Shown: positions 35,886 to 44,279, counted from the first letter of the stretch. The stretch is 52,503 nt of DNA from Peribacillus muralis (GCF_001439925.1 NZ_LMBV01000015.1:38751-91253); one strand, 5' to 3'. Notes: generated from the sequence alone by a model not told the origin. Numbers and translations: made by a program.

Positions 35886-36902
35886 TTAATTAGCACGTCC
35901 CGTAGTTTTACGAATAATTAGTTTAGGCTCTAATACTACTTGAATAGGCATTGATATCGATCCTTTTCCTTCTATCAATAGAAGTAGTTTTTCTAAGGCA
36001 AGTGAAGCCATTGTTTCTTTCTTTTGCGAGATGGTAGTAAGACCAATGTATTGGTTGGATGAGATGTTGATATCATCAAACCCTATTACAGATACATCTT
36101 TTGGAACCTCTAAATTATGGTTAGCAGCAGCATCGAGGATTGCTAGCGCCATTTGATCGGAGGTTACAAAAAAGCTGGTAGGCTTATCTTTACTACAAAG
36201 GAGCTTATAAGCAAATTGGTATATTTCTCTATAAGAAAATTCTCTGTCATAGATTAATCTTTGATTATAAGGTATCCCATATTCCCCTAATGCTTTTTTG
36301 TAACCTATATCTCGTTGGTGCAGTGTTAAGAACTTTGAAGGGCCCGATATATATGCAATATTTCGATGTCCCAACTCAACTAAATGTTTAACCGCTATAT
36401 ACGCCCCTTTTTCATTATCTAAGACGATAAAATTCGCATGATTACCCTCAATGCTGCTATTATATAAAACAACAGGAAATTGGGCTTCATAGAGTTCCTT
36501 AATTTTTTTACTGTATCGGTTTACAGCTGCAATAATTATTCCATCAACACGTTTTCCAATGAGCATTTTAATCGATTTTTCTAAATTATCATCCTGATGA
36601 TTTGTGTTGCAGATAATTACATCGTATTCCAGCTCTGCAGCTTTTCCCATAATGACCCCTGCTGATTCAGCGAAAAATGGATTGGTAATATCTCCTATGA
36701 TTAGACCGATGGTCCTAGTTTTTTTCTCAGCAAGACTCCTCGCTATTTCATCTCGTGTAAAACCTAATTCTTCTATTGCAGCCAGGACTTTTTTCTTAGT
36801 TCCTTCCTTAATATGAGGAAAGTTGTTTAACACTCTTGAAACTGTCGATTGTGATACTCCTGCTTTTCTTGCTACATCATAAGCACTTACTCTACTCTTC
36901 AT
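35886..36902 (-). CDS. LacI-family transcriptional regulator
   Basis: 338 residues. N-terminal helix-turn-helix and hinge (AYDVARKAGVSQSTVSRVLN, about 6-25; RSLAEKKTRTIGLIIGDITN), followed by a periplasmic-binding-like effector domain (VDGIIIAAVNRY, SFFVTSDQMALAILDA, VSVIGFDDINISSNQYIGLT). It should repress genes by binding palindromes with a central CG. ATG 36902 has GAGAGG 8 bases upstream. A matching palindrome TTGAATCCGCATTCAA lies 49 bases before the start, so the gene is probably autoregulated. Further copies precede the SnoaL-like pair and the cupin pair. Effector unknown. Confidence 0.92.
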   Translation of the reverse strand: MKSRVSAYDVARKAGVSQSTVSRVLNNFPHIKEGTKKKVLAAIEELGFTRDEIARSLAEKKTRTIGLIIGDITNPFFAESAGVIMGKAAELEYDVIICNTNHQDDNLEKSIKMLIGKRVDGIIIAAVNRYSKKIKELYEAQFPVVLYNSSIEGNHANFIVLDNEKGAYIAVKHLVELGHRNIAYISGPSKFLTLHQRDIGYKKALGEYGIPYNQRLIYDREFSYREIYQFAYKLLCSKDKPTSFFVTSDQMALAILDAAANHNLEVPKDVSVIGFDDINISSNQYIGLTTISQKKETMASLALEKLLLLIEGKGSISMPIQVVLEPKLIIRKTTGRAN

Positions 36903-36950
36903 ATTTAAACCTCTCATAAGCCCAATATTTATACTAAATGCATTAATTAA

Positions 36951-36966
36951 TTGAATCCGCATTCAA
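36951..36966. promoter_or_regulatory. LacI-type operator before the regulator gene
   Basis: TTGAATCCGCATTCAA, 15 of 16 positions identical to the perfect palindrome TTGAATGCGCATTCAA found twice at 39.4 kb. Central CG is as expected for LacI/GalR proteins. Confidence 0.75.
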
Positions 36967-37072
36967 TATAACACAAAATTACCAGTTGTTCAAAAAGACT
37001 ATAGATCATTACTTTAAATCTGTTTGATTGAACTTCTACAGGTCTTTATTGGGCTTATCCTTCTTTAGAAGT

Positions 37073-38146
37073 TTAAGGTCTACAAAGCTGTTTCATTAAG
37101 TTGAACTCCCCATATTCTGTGTACTCTTCAACAAACTTTCCATTTTTAATAATATAGTTTGAGATACCCATAATGCGTACACGTTTTCCCGTCGGAGCTC
37201 CATAACGGCTTGGCCCGGTGTTGGTTCCGATAAATGACCATCGAACAGCGGCCTTAAAGCCCTCTTCTTCATTACCCATCCAATATAAGTCATCTATATG
37301 CATTGAGGCATCTGGGAAAGCTGCAATTCGAGCAATAATATCCTGTTTTAGATCACCAATTCCATACAATTCTCTATCAGAAGCTGTATGGCATAGATAA
37401 TTTTCTGCATAATACTCATTCACTTTTCCAAACATCCGCCAGTTCCAAATTTCATGGGTAGAACGACGAATAAAATCCTCAACAACAAACCCAGCAGTTG
37501 CTTTTGGTGGAAGAACTTTTGGTGGCGCCTGACCAATTAAACGTTCTACTTGGCCACGCCCATCACTTTCAATAGCAGGTGGGTCTTGAGAAAGTTGCTG
37601 TGCTAAAACTTCATTTACATCAAGACCCAACTGACGAATGAGACTTAATTCATTATAAGCAACCCATTCTTCAATTATTTTTGCATCTTTCACAACACAG
37701 TTAGCAATACCACTTACAACAACTCTCTTCCCTGTAGCAGGACCGTAAATGCTTCTGCCAGTGTTAGTAGCAATCCATGTCCACCGCATGGAAGTATGGT
37801 AACCATCTTGATCATTTCCAGTCCAAATTACATCTTCTACATAATCGCGAATATCTGGAAACGCTGCCATTTTTGTCAGCGAATTTGTAATGACAATATC
37901 TCGGCCAAACGTTCTACCATCTGAAGTATGGACCTGAGTTGTAGGTGTATAGTCACGATAAATGTATCCAATATTATTCATGTCCCATATTGAATGCGTA
38001 CTACCTTTAATATAATCCACAATATTTGTCCACTCTGAGAAACCTTCCATTGTCTGAGTCTTTTTTTGAATTGCATTCTCTAGTGTATTTGTCGCTGTTG
38101 CCGTCTTTCTCTCAGCCGTTACGACTGCACTTTTTTCCTCTGCCAT
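37073..38146 (-). CDS. Tandem SnoaL-like domain protein A
   Basis: 357 residues with two SnoaL/NTF2-like domains of about 140 residues each. Domain 1 (about 35-180): TNIVDYIKGSTHSIWDMNNI, DVIWTGNDQDGYHTSMRWTW, GPATGKRVVVSGI, IIEEWVAYNELSLIRQLG. Domain 2 (about 215-355): DFIRRSTHEIWNWRMFGKVN, DLYWMGNEEEGFKAAVRWSF, GAPTGKRVRIMGI, FVEEYTEYGEFNLMKQL. SnoaL-like proteins include polyketide cyclases, ester cyclases and dehydratases; acting on what is unknown here. No signal peptide. GGAGG lies 9 bases before the ATG. It is 96 bases downstream of protein B and shares the promoter and operators at 39.4-39.5 kb. Confidence 0.82.
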   Translation of the reverse strand: MAEEKSAVVTAERKTATATNTLENAIQKKTQTMEGFSEWTNIVDYIKGSTHSIWDMNNIGYIYRDYTPTTQVHTSDGRTFGRDIVITNSLTKMAAFPDIRDYVEDVIWTGNDQDGYHTSMRWTWIATNTGRSIYGPATGKRVVVSGIANCVVKDAKIIEEWVAYNELSLIRQLGLDVNEVLAQQLSQDPPAIESDGRGQVERLIGQAPPKVLPPKATAGFVVEDFIRRSTHEIWNWRMFGKVNEYYAENYLCHTASDRELYGIGDLKQDIIARIAAFPDASMHIDDLYWMGNEEEGFKAAVRWSFIGTNTGPSRYGAPTGKRVRIMGISNYIIKNGKFVEEYTEYGEFNLMKQLCRP

Positions 38147-38242
38147 ATTAATCTACCTCCATAATTCGTAATATCTGTGTTATTTTCAACCGTTATATTT
38201 CGGATAAATACGCTTTACCTTTCTTTTGCGTGACATCCTAGA

Positions 38243-39412
38243 TTACCCCCTCACCTCCTTATATAATAAATGAGGAGTCATTCCATTTACGGTAGTTAAT
38301 TCATCTTGTAAGGAATGAACCTCCGTTTCATAAATGTGGGAATCCTTTTCTTTTTCAGACGTCCTTAGCTGCTGCATCAGTCCAAACTCACTGTAATGAG
38401 TCCATTCTTCAACAAACTTCCCTTCTCTAATAATATAATTTGTAATTCCTGCTAGGCGAACCTTCTTACCCGTAGGTGGTCCATACTCTCCAAAACCTCC
38501 GTGGTTTCCCAGCAGTGTCCAGCGCATAGAAGTTCGAAATCCTTCCTCCTCACTTCCCATGCAGAAAAAGTCATCAATGTGAATTTTTGTATTAGGGAAA
38601 ATAGAAAGCCTAGTCAAAATGTCTAACTGATATTCATGGCTTTGCTCAAGCTCCCTGTCACCCGGGCCATGGTAGCGAAAATCCATACTGTAATAGTTTT
38701 CGATGTTACCGATTAGTCGATGATTCCAAATATCTTCAATGCTTTTTCGAACAAAATTTTCTACATGAAAGCAATCTTCATCTTGAACTACTATTGAGCG
38801 AACCTGTCGGTCTACCCTTCGTTCAATATTTCCCACCTCTGGTTCTATAGGCTTTGCTAGCAGCTCGTACTTTTCCATAGTTTTAATGATTTCAAATGGA
38901 GATAAATCCAGCTGACGAATTACGCTCAATTCATCATACTGAATATAGGCTTCAGTTGTCTGGCCGTTTTGCCATTCATCAGCCGCAAGATTGTTATTGC
39001 TAGAGTCTAATTTTACGACACTGTTCGTTATTCCAGTGATGCAAATCTTTCTACCTGTCGCCAAACCGTATTTGCTCGATCCCGTGTGATGAGCGATTAT
39101 TGTCCAACGTACGGATGTTTTATAGCCATCCTGATCATTTCCGCTCCAGACTACGTCATCAATTTGTATGCGTGTATCTGGAAAAGCAGCCAAGTGATGA
39201 ATTGAATCAACAACAACCTGTTCATTACAGTGATATGGACAATGAGAGTTAATAACACCCACTATGTTGGGCGCACAATATTCATATATTTTCCCAATAT
39301 TTTTCTTGTTCCAAATATCGTGGGAGGTTTGTTTAATATATCTAACAATATCAAAATTCGTTGTCTTTTCTTCTTGCACTCTATCTCTTGTCGAATTATA
39401 CTGTTGATTCAT
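38243..39412 (-). CDS. Tandem SnoaL-like domain protein B
   Basis: 389 residues, paralogue of protein A with the same two-domain layout: FDIVRYIKQTSHDIWNKKNI, DVVWSGNDQDGYKTSVRWTI, GLATGRKICITGI in domain 1 and NFVRKSIEDIWNHRLIGNIE, DFFCMGSEEEGFRTSMRWTL, GPPTGKKVRLAGI in domain 2. A C-terminal tail of about 40 residues is extra. AAAGGAGGATGGGAA precedes the ATG. Three LacI-type operators lie 17-92 bases upstream, closer than at any other gene, which makes this pair the main regulon target. A and B probably work as a complex or on related substrates. Confidence 0.82.
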   Translation of the reverse strand: MNQQYNSTRDRVQEEKTTNFDIVRYIKQTSHDIWNKKNIGKIYEYCAPNIVGVINSHCPYHCNEQVVVDSIHHLAAFPDTRIQIDDVVWSGNDQDGYKTSVRWTIIAHHTGSSKYGLATGRKICITGITNSVVKLDSSNNNLAADEWQNGQTTEAYIQYDELSVIRQLDLSPFEIIKTMEKYELLAKPIEPEVGNIERRVDRQVRSIVVQDEDCFHVENFVRKSIEDIWNHRLIGNIENYYSMDFRYHGPGDRELEQSHEYQLDILTRLSIFPNTKIHIDDFFCMGSEEEGFRTSMRWTLLGNHGGFGEYGPPTGKKVRLAGITNYIIREGKFVEEWTHYSEFGLMQQLRTSEKEKDSHIYETEVHSLQDELTTVNGMTPHLLYKEVRG

Positions 39413-39428
39413 TTCCCATCCTCCTTTA

Positions 39429-39504
39429 TTGAATGCGCATTCAAAGTATTAGCAAGTATTGAATGCGCATTCAATATTTAAATAGTTTTTGAATACGCTT
39501 TCAA
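39429..39504. promoter_or_regulatory. Three LacI-type operators, 30-bp phased
   Basis: TTGAATGCGCATTCAA at 39429-39444 and again at 39459-39474 (both perfect palindromes) and TTGAATACGCTTTCAA at 39489-39504. Centre-to-centre distance is exactly 30 bases both times, close to three helix turns. On the minus strand a possible promoter (-35 TTGCAA, 16-base spacer, -10 TACGAT) lies just upstream at about 39515-39545, so the sites would cover the start and leader of the SnoaL-pair transcript. Confidence 0.82.
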
Positions 39505-39609
39505 TAAATTACTTATATCGTAACATAATCCAATTAAATTGCAATGTTTTTTTACAAATTTACTCAATTCTTGCAGTTGTTTACAAAAAAGGGTTTAGCC
39601 TAGTACTAA

Positions 39610-40434
39610 TTATAACTGAGTTGTATTATAACTTCCTAACACATGAACATAATGTCCGAAAGTCTCAAGGATAGTAATAGCTTTATTTGTTTGAATTTCA
39701 TGTAAACCAATTTCCGCTTCAATAAAAAAGTGGTATGTTCCCAATTTTTTCTTAGTAGGACGAGACTCAATCCAAGTTAGATTGATAGAAAGAGCAGTAA
39801 ATACATTCAAAATTGTAGATAATATACCCGAATGATCTTCACAAGGGATAATTAACAACATAATTTTATTTTTATTTTGTTTGATGTCTTCATTGTGTTT
39901 GCTAACCACCACAAATCTAGTATGATTTTCACTATTATCCTGAATAACACTTTTTGCAATATGTAAATTAAATACTTTTGCCGCCAATTTGGACGCAATG
40001 GCTGCAACATCTCTTCTTTCTTGTTTCTTTAAAGCCTGAGCTGCTGATGAAGTGCTATCAAAATACCTGCTTTTCACTTGTGATTTTCTAATGTATTCCT
40101 TACATTGAGCAAGGGCTGGATAAATAGACCATACCTCACGTATGTCATGCAATAGAGTTCCTTTAGCTACTAGGAGGTGCAAAGAAACAGGAAAGATTAC
40201 TTCGGCTTCTATAAACAAATTATGTGTCAGCAAACCATCTGCGGTGATATTGATAGTACCTTCAATGGAGTTTTCAATTGGTACAAAACCTTTATCAGCC
40301 TTTTGTGCACCAACAGCTTCAAGAACATCTAGAATAGTATCACATATATACCACTCTATATTATCTGCGGTGAAGTGTTGCAATGAAGCTTCTTCCGAGA
40401 AACTTCCGTGTGGACCTAAATATGCCACTCTCAT
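39610..40434 (-). CDS. pheA: Prephenate dehydratase
   Basis: 274 residues. Converts prephenate to phenylpyruvate, CO2 and water, the step to phenylalanine. Periplasmic-binding-like catalytic domain: VAYLGPHGSFSEEASL, FVPIENSIEGTI, and NHTRFVVVS (Thr-Arg-Phe motif). C-terminal ACT regulatory domain with the phenylalanine-binding ESRPTK and GTYHFFIEAE. ATG 40434 starts the typical MRVAYLG; an upstream in-frame ATG at 40461 adds nine residues and has a poorer site. No T-box or other leader was seen. It is upstream of, and in the same direction as, the SnoaL pair, but the operators lie between them. A second copy elsewhere in the genome would suggest a specialised role. Confidence 0.9.
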   Translation of the reverse strand: MRVAYLGPHGSFSEEASLQHFTADNIEWYICDTILDVLEAVGAQKADKGFVPIENSIEGTINITADGLLTHNLFIEAEVIFPVSLHLLVAKGTLLHDIREVWSIYPALAQCKEYIRKSQVKSRYFDSTSSAAQALKKQERRDVAAIASKLAAKVFNLHIAKSVIQDNSENHTRFVVVSKHNEDIKQNKNKIMLLIIPCEDHSGILSTILNVFTALSINLTWIESRPTKKKLGTYHFFIEAEIGLHEIQTNKAITILETFGHYVHVLGSYNTTQL

Positions 40435-40555
40435 TTCTCCTAACCCCCCTTTACTATTCATCTCAGTATACCACTACTATCCATTCTTTCGTGAAAATGA
40501 ATTCTAATTGCAACACAGAATCTTTCTCAGAAATCCATACTCATTGGGTACCACC

Positions 40556-40620
40556 ACATGCCCACCAAGCTAAGGCAAATTATTACCCCCAAACGAAAAA
40601 GGGCTATCTTTTCTGTAATA
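40556..40620. mobile_element. IS4-family end remnant
   Basis: ACATGCCCACCAAGCTAAG (40556-40574) followed by a C-rich, AACGAAAAA-containing stretch, parallel to the element end at 20181-20240. No transposase sequence is left. The bases from here to 40944 contain no gene. Confidence 0.6.
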
Positions 40621-40944
40621 TGATAGAAAGGATGGTGCTTTTTGATTGAGACCCCTCCGGACTTATTAATACACCAGTTGAAGTCTCTAGACAGCAACAT
40701 AGCTGAGTTAAGGAAGTATTCGCTACCTTAAAAACTTTGAACCACATCTTTTATCTATTTTGTCTGCTTATAAAAGTCCTCATCCTCGTTATAGATATTT
40801 AACAGCACAGAATGGGTTCAATTAAATGATATGCATTTTCGTCACCATTTGAGACAAAAGAAAAGAATGGATGAATGGTTTTTGATAAATAATAAATCTT
40901 AACATGTGAAGAATAAAATTTTGGAGGAGTTCAATGCTTTATTA

Positions 40945-41805
40945 GGTTCTGGTGCAAAAACTTCAAGACAATTAAAATTAATCTCTAAATCTTGGACAAA
41001 CTGGTACTATTACTCTAAAAAGGGGTGTAGTTGGTATGGAGAAGGAAAGTTTGTTCAAATGGAAGCATTATCAGCCTAATATTATTTTGTTAACGGTTAG
41101 ATGGTACCTACGGTACAGCCTTAGTTTTCGTGATTTGGTGGAAATGATGGAGGAACGCGGTTTATCCATGGCTCACACAACCATTATGCGTTGGGTTCAT
41201 CAATACGGACCTGAATTAGATGAGCGAGTACGGCGTCATCTTAAGCCAACCAATGATTCTTGGCGAGTCGATGAGACGTATGTGAAAATCAAAGGTCAAT
41301 GGATGTACCTATATCGTGCCGTTGATTCAGAAGGAAATACGATTGATTTTTATTTAAGCAAAACAAGAGATCATAAGGCTGCAAAGCGCTTTTTCAAGAA
41401 AGCTTTGCGGTCTTTTCATGTTTCAAAGCCCCGTGTTATCACAGTAGACAAGAACCCAGCCTATCCTATTGCGATTGAAGAGTTGAAGAAAGAGAAAAAG
41501 ATGCCTGTAGGCATCCAAATAAGGCAGGTGAAATATCTTAATAACATTGTGGAACAAGATCATCGTTTTATTAAAAAGAGAGTTCGTTCGATGTTAGGAT
41601 TGAAATCTTTTCGTACAGCTAAATCTATTCTTTCGGGAATAGAAGCGATGCATATGGTTAAAAAAGATCAACCTCATCAACGGGCAAAGTATGCCCAAAA
41701 TGAGGTTGAATTCATTCATAAGTTGTTCGGAGTAGCTGCTTAATCTCAAAGTTAACAGGATATTACCATTCTATGTTTCTATTGCATTAATTTTGCACCA
41801 GAACC
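40945..41805 (+). mobile_element. Complete IS6-family insertion sequence
   Basis: 861 bases bounded by perfect 15-base inverted repeats GGTTCTGGTGCAAAA (40945-40959) and TTTTGCACCAGAACC (41791-41805), with one transposase gene. The flanking eight bases (CTTTATTA and GTTATACC) do not match, so no target duplication is left; this points to recombination between copies or adjacent deletion after insertion. It cuts the amidohydrolase gene that follows. Confidence 0.92.
41036..41743 (+). CDS. IS6-family transposase
   Basis: 235 residues, full length for IS6/IS26/IS240-type DDE transposases. N-terminal helix-turn-helix (LVEMMEERGLSMAHTTIMRW), catalytic Asp in WRVDETYVKIKG, Asp in VITVDKNPAYP and Glu in NNIVEQDHRFIKKRV. 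IS6 enzymes form cointegrates and insert next to existing copies. The reading frame is intact and the element has both ends, so it may be active. Remnants of the same family are at 16.9, 26.3 and 52.1 kb. Confidence 0.95.
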   Translation: MEKESLFKWKHYQPNIILLTVRWYLRYSLSFRDLVEMMEERGLSMAHTTIMRWVHQYGPELDERVRRHLKPTNDSWRVDETYVKIKGQWMYLYRAVDSEGNTIDFYLSKTRDHKAAKRFFKKALRSFHVSKPRVITVDKNPAYPIAIEELKKEKKMPVGIQIRQVKYLNNIVEQDHRFIKKRVRSMLGLKSFRTAKSILSGIEAMHMVKKDQPHQRAKYAQNEVEFIHKLFGVAA

Positions 41806-42255
41806 GTTATACCTTCCATGCAGCCTGTCCATGCGACTTCCGATAAAAATATGGCTGAGGATCGAGTTGGACCCGAAAGAATAAAATATTCCTATGCGTG
41901 GCGAAAGGTTATTGATGCTGGATCACATATTATTGGAGGTTCAGATGCTCCGGTTGAGTTGGTCAATCCTTTTCATGGATTATATGCGGCTGTCACACGT
42001 ATGGACCGTGAAGGGAACCCAGATGGAGGCTGGTATCCAGAAGAGAGTATGACAAGAGAGGAAGCCCTTAAAGCATTTACAATCTGGGCGGCGGAAGGAA
42101 GTTTTGAAGAAAAAATCAAAGGCTCGTTGGAGATAGGGAAATTAGCTGACTTTATAGTAATTGATAAAGATCCCATGAAATGCCAAGAAGAACAATTGAA
42201 AGACATTCAAGTACTTACTACAGTATTAGGTGGAGAAGTTGTATATAAAAAATAG
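41806..42255 (+). pseudogene. YtcJ-like amidohydrolase, 5'-truncated by IS6
   Basis: Only the C-terminal quarter remains: SMQPVHATSD, AEDRVGPERIKYSYAWRKV, GGSDAPVELVNPFHGLYAAV, GKLADFIVIDKDP. These are the late motifs of TIM-barrel metal-dependent hydrolases of the YtcJ/NfdA type (about 530 residues). The frame opens directly at the inverted repeat of the IS, so the first ~390 residues were lost. The rest could start at ATG 41818 but would lack the active-site metal ligands. Confidence 0.88.
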
Positions 42256-42275
42256 TTTCAACAAAAGAATCTTTT

Positions 42276-42306
42276 GAGACAGCTGATCACATCAGCTGTC
42301 TTTTTA
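42276..42306 (+). terminator. Terminator of the truncated amidohydrolase gene
   Basis: Perfect 10-base arms GACAGCTGAT and ATCAGCTGTC with a 3-base loop, followed by TTTTT. Sits 20 bases after the stop. Confidence 0.88.
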
Positions 42307-42700
42307 CTATGCATTCATATATTCAGGTGCCTGGTGTATTAGATAATAAATGTCGAAAGGTCTTTCCTCAAAGAAATACAAAAAGACCACAGTAACTTCA
42401 CGTTGTAAGATAGAGATACCTGACAGGGAACCCCAAACTTTACATTCCAAAAGAGGAGAAGAAGAAAAGTCGAGGGTTTTTAATTGAACAATACCAGTTA
42501 ATATCAGCTTTTTGTTTATTCAAGAAAAGGGTGCATTTCTTAAATAAGAAGTTGCTCTTCATGAATTGGGCCAATTAATTAAATACGGATTATTGAGCTA
42601 ACGGAAGTTATTTGAATACGAAAGAATATTTTTTTCACCAGTGCCATTGTTAGAAATACTAAGACTATATTTATTTATAATAGGAATTATCATCAAATAG
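42307..42700. other. Gap of about 390 bases without a recognised gene
   Basis: No protein recognised. Near 42580-42625 there are pieces resembling the LacI-type operator half-site (AAATACGGATTATTGAG and TTGAATACGAAAG), but no complete palindrome. Confidence 0.35.
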
Positions 42701-42717
42701 TTGGGGAGGTGATGAAA

Positions 42718-42801
42718 ATGGCGATCAAGATTAGAATGCTGGATTCCGCAGCGCTCAATCCAAAGCCTGATATCAGGAAGGCGACACTTTGCATGGGGTA
42801 G
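42718..42801 (+). CDS. Possible 27-residue peptide with strong ribosome site
   Basis: GGGGAGGTGAT lies 8 bases before an ATG that opens a 27-codon frame (MAIKIRMLDSAALNPKPDIR...). An in-frame ATG at 42712 overlaps the site. The strong Shine-Dalgarno suggests that it is or was translated. It may be the start of a truncated gene; no family recognised. Confidence 0.3.
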   Translation: MAIKIRMLDSAALNPKPDIRKATLCMG

Positions 42802-42886
42802 AATTTCTAAAAGATCGCCTAAGTAGGCTTTTCCGATATATTGGTTTTCCACCTTATTTGGCTATAAAAATAAGGTGCTGACAGGT

Positions 42887-43160
42887 ATGGCATATTTAAA
42901 AGCAACGGCTATTTCACTTAAAAAATTGATATCAGGAATTCAAGAGTATGTTCAAGAGAAACAATATACATTCCTAAACCTAAAACCTCTCATCAGAGAT
43001 GGGGTACACGTTCAGGAACAAGAAAGCTGATCGATGACAGCAACGCTTCTATTAAAAGAGAATTTAAAAACGGCAGAACGATTAATCAAATAGCTGATGA
43101 ATATCACCTCTCCATTTAAACGATTCAGGTTGTAGTTTACAAGTTAGACCTTCTAAGCCG
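42887..43160 (+). pseudogene. CD3324-family (Mor-like) protein, broken
   Basis: Starts MAYLKATAISLKKLISGIQE, continues to YVQEKQYT, then needs a frame change to read YIPKPKTSHQRWGTRSGTRK, FKNGRTINQIADEYHLSI, a TAA, and TIQVVVYK. This matches small Bacillus proteins of the CD3324 family with a C-terminal helix-turn-helix. One frameshift and one nonsense codon make it non-functional. Confidence 0.7.
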
Positions 43161-43373
43161 TTCAACTAAGCACCTTTATTTTATATAATTGATTTACAAC
43201 AGGCAACTTTATATTAATTACTAAAAGATGAACAAATCAAGTAAAACGTTTGATTGTATTCATGATATTATCAATTAAGCCTTTTTATAATAATCTAATT
43301 TAAAACTCTTTCTATAATAATTCAGTACTTTAAACTCATAAGTTATGATACCGTTTTTTAGCAAAATCAAAAA

Positions 43374-43397
43374 GCCGATTTCAAATTAGAAATCGGC
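43374..43397 (-). terminator. Terminator downstream of the PadR gene
   Basis: Arms GCCGATTTC and GAAATCGGC around 6 bases; on the minus strand TTTTTGATTTT follows. It lies 200 bases beyond the PadR stop; the intervening bases contain no gene. Confidence 0.65.
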
Positions 43398-43592
43398 ATT
43401 ATAAAATTTCTTTATTCAACTAAAGCCCCATTAATTCAAAAAAAATTAATAATGGGAAAAAATCAGAAGTTATGTTAAAAGTTCTTTACCTGATGGTAAA
43501 TAGACTGTATTGTAAAATTACAAAGGATTAGACGTCTGTAATTTGATTTTCTATTCATTAATATAAACCAAACAAGGTTTTTCAATTAATAG

Positions 43593-44207
43593 TCAGATGA
43601 CCAATACTACTTCTTCAACTAAATTACCGAACATCCTCGCACTAACGCATAATATAGGAATGTTTAAGTTCTTATTCTTTATTAGATTTAAAACCCATTG
43701 ACACCATGTCTTTTCCTCTTTGGCTAGTCTAAATTTCCGGTTAAATAAGATGTATCGACCAAAGTTTTTTGACATCGTACCTAGTTCTTTATTTTGTTCT
43801 AATTCTGCTATCTTTTTTGATAGATAAGTCAATGTTTCTTCTAAATTTGAAATTCGATCCTGGACTAATTCCATTGAATTTTCTTCTCCCATCATCCAAA
43901 TTGAATAAATCTTAATAAGAAATTCATCTCTATTAATGGGGTCAGAAGGAGATTTAGCAAGCCACTTTTGTAGGGTTTCTTTTCCTTTTTCTGTAATTGA
44001 AAATATTTTTTTATCGGGTTTTCCCGTTTGGTCTACACGCACATGTACCAGAAGGTCTTTCTGCTCCATTTTGGTTAACATAGGATATATTTGACTATGT
44101 TTTACTGGCCGTACTACCTCTAGATACTGCGCTAATTCGTATCCAGAACAAGGTTTTCGACCAAGGGCACCGAGAATTGCATATCCAAGAGTATTTATAG
44201 TATTCAC
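43593..44207 (-). CDS. PadR-family transcriptional regulator
   Basis: 204 residues. N-terminal winged helix (YAILGALGRKPCSGYELAQY, SQIYPMLTKMEQKDLLV, about 8-75) and a C-terminal helical part (VirR/AphA-type, about 95-180) with a coiled-coil EETLTYLSKKIAELEQNKEL for dimer formation. It starts with GTG at 44207. PadR proteins repress promoters in response to phenolic acids or other ligands. The gene follows ureH by about 70 bases in the same direction, separated by palindromic DNA. Its targets are unknown; the last 20 residues (LCVSARMFGNLVEEVVLVI) are unusual for the family and may reflect a shifted end. Confidence 0.85.
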   Translation of the reverse strand: MNTINTLGYAILGALGRKPCSGYELAQYLEVVRPVKHSQIYPMLTKMEQKDLLVHVRVDQTGKPDKKIFSITEKGKETLQKWLAKSPSDPINRDEFLIKIYSIWMMGEENSMELVQDRISNLEETLTYLSKKIAELEQNKELGTMSKNFGRYILFNRKFRLAKEEKTWCQWVLNLIKNKNLNIPILCVSARMFGNLVEEVVLVI

Positions 44208-44222
44208 CTCGCCCTTTAAATT

Positions 44223-44262
44223 GTGGCAACCCTAAATTGTCTTAGTTGCCACCGTTAACGGT
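44223..44262. promoter_or_regulatory. Overlapping palindromes between ureH and the PadR gene
   Basis: GTGGCAAC (44223-44230) and GTTGCCAC (44245-44252) form an 8-base inverted repeat, and ACCGTTAACGGT (44251-44262) is a perfect 12-base palindrome that overlaps its end. They lie directly before the PadR start and are candidates for its own operator; the first could also be a weak ureH terminator. Confidence 0.45.
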
Positions 44263-44279
44263 TCCATTTGTATCAAATC

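Noticed and set aside
35753..35896. N-terminal extension of the EamA transporter
   Set aside because: The 48 extra residues overlap the LacI-type gene end, are rich in Arg and Cys, and resemble no transporter; a proper start lies at 35752.
42580..42625. Further LacI-type operators near the truncated amidohydrolase
   Set aside because: Only half-sites (TTGAATACG) without the matching second half; AT-rich DNA gives such matches by chance.
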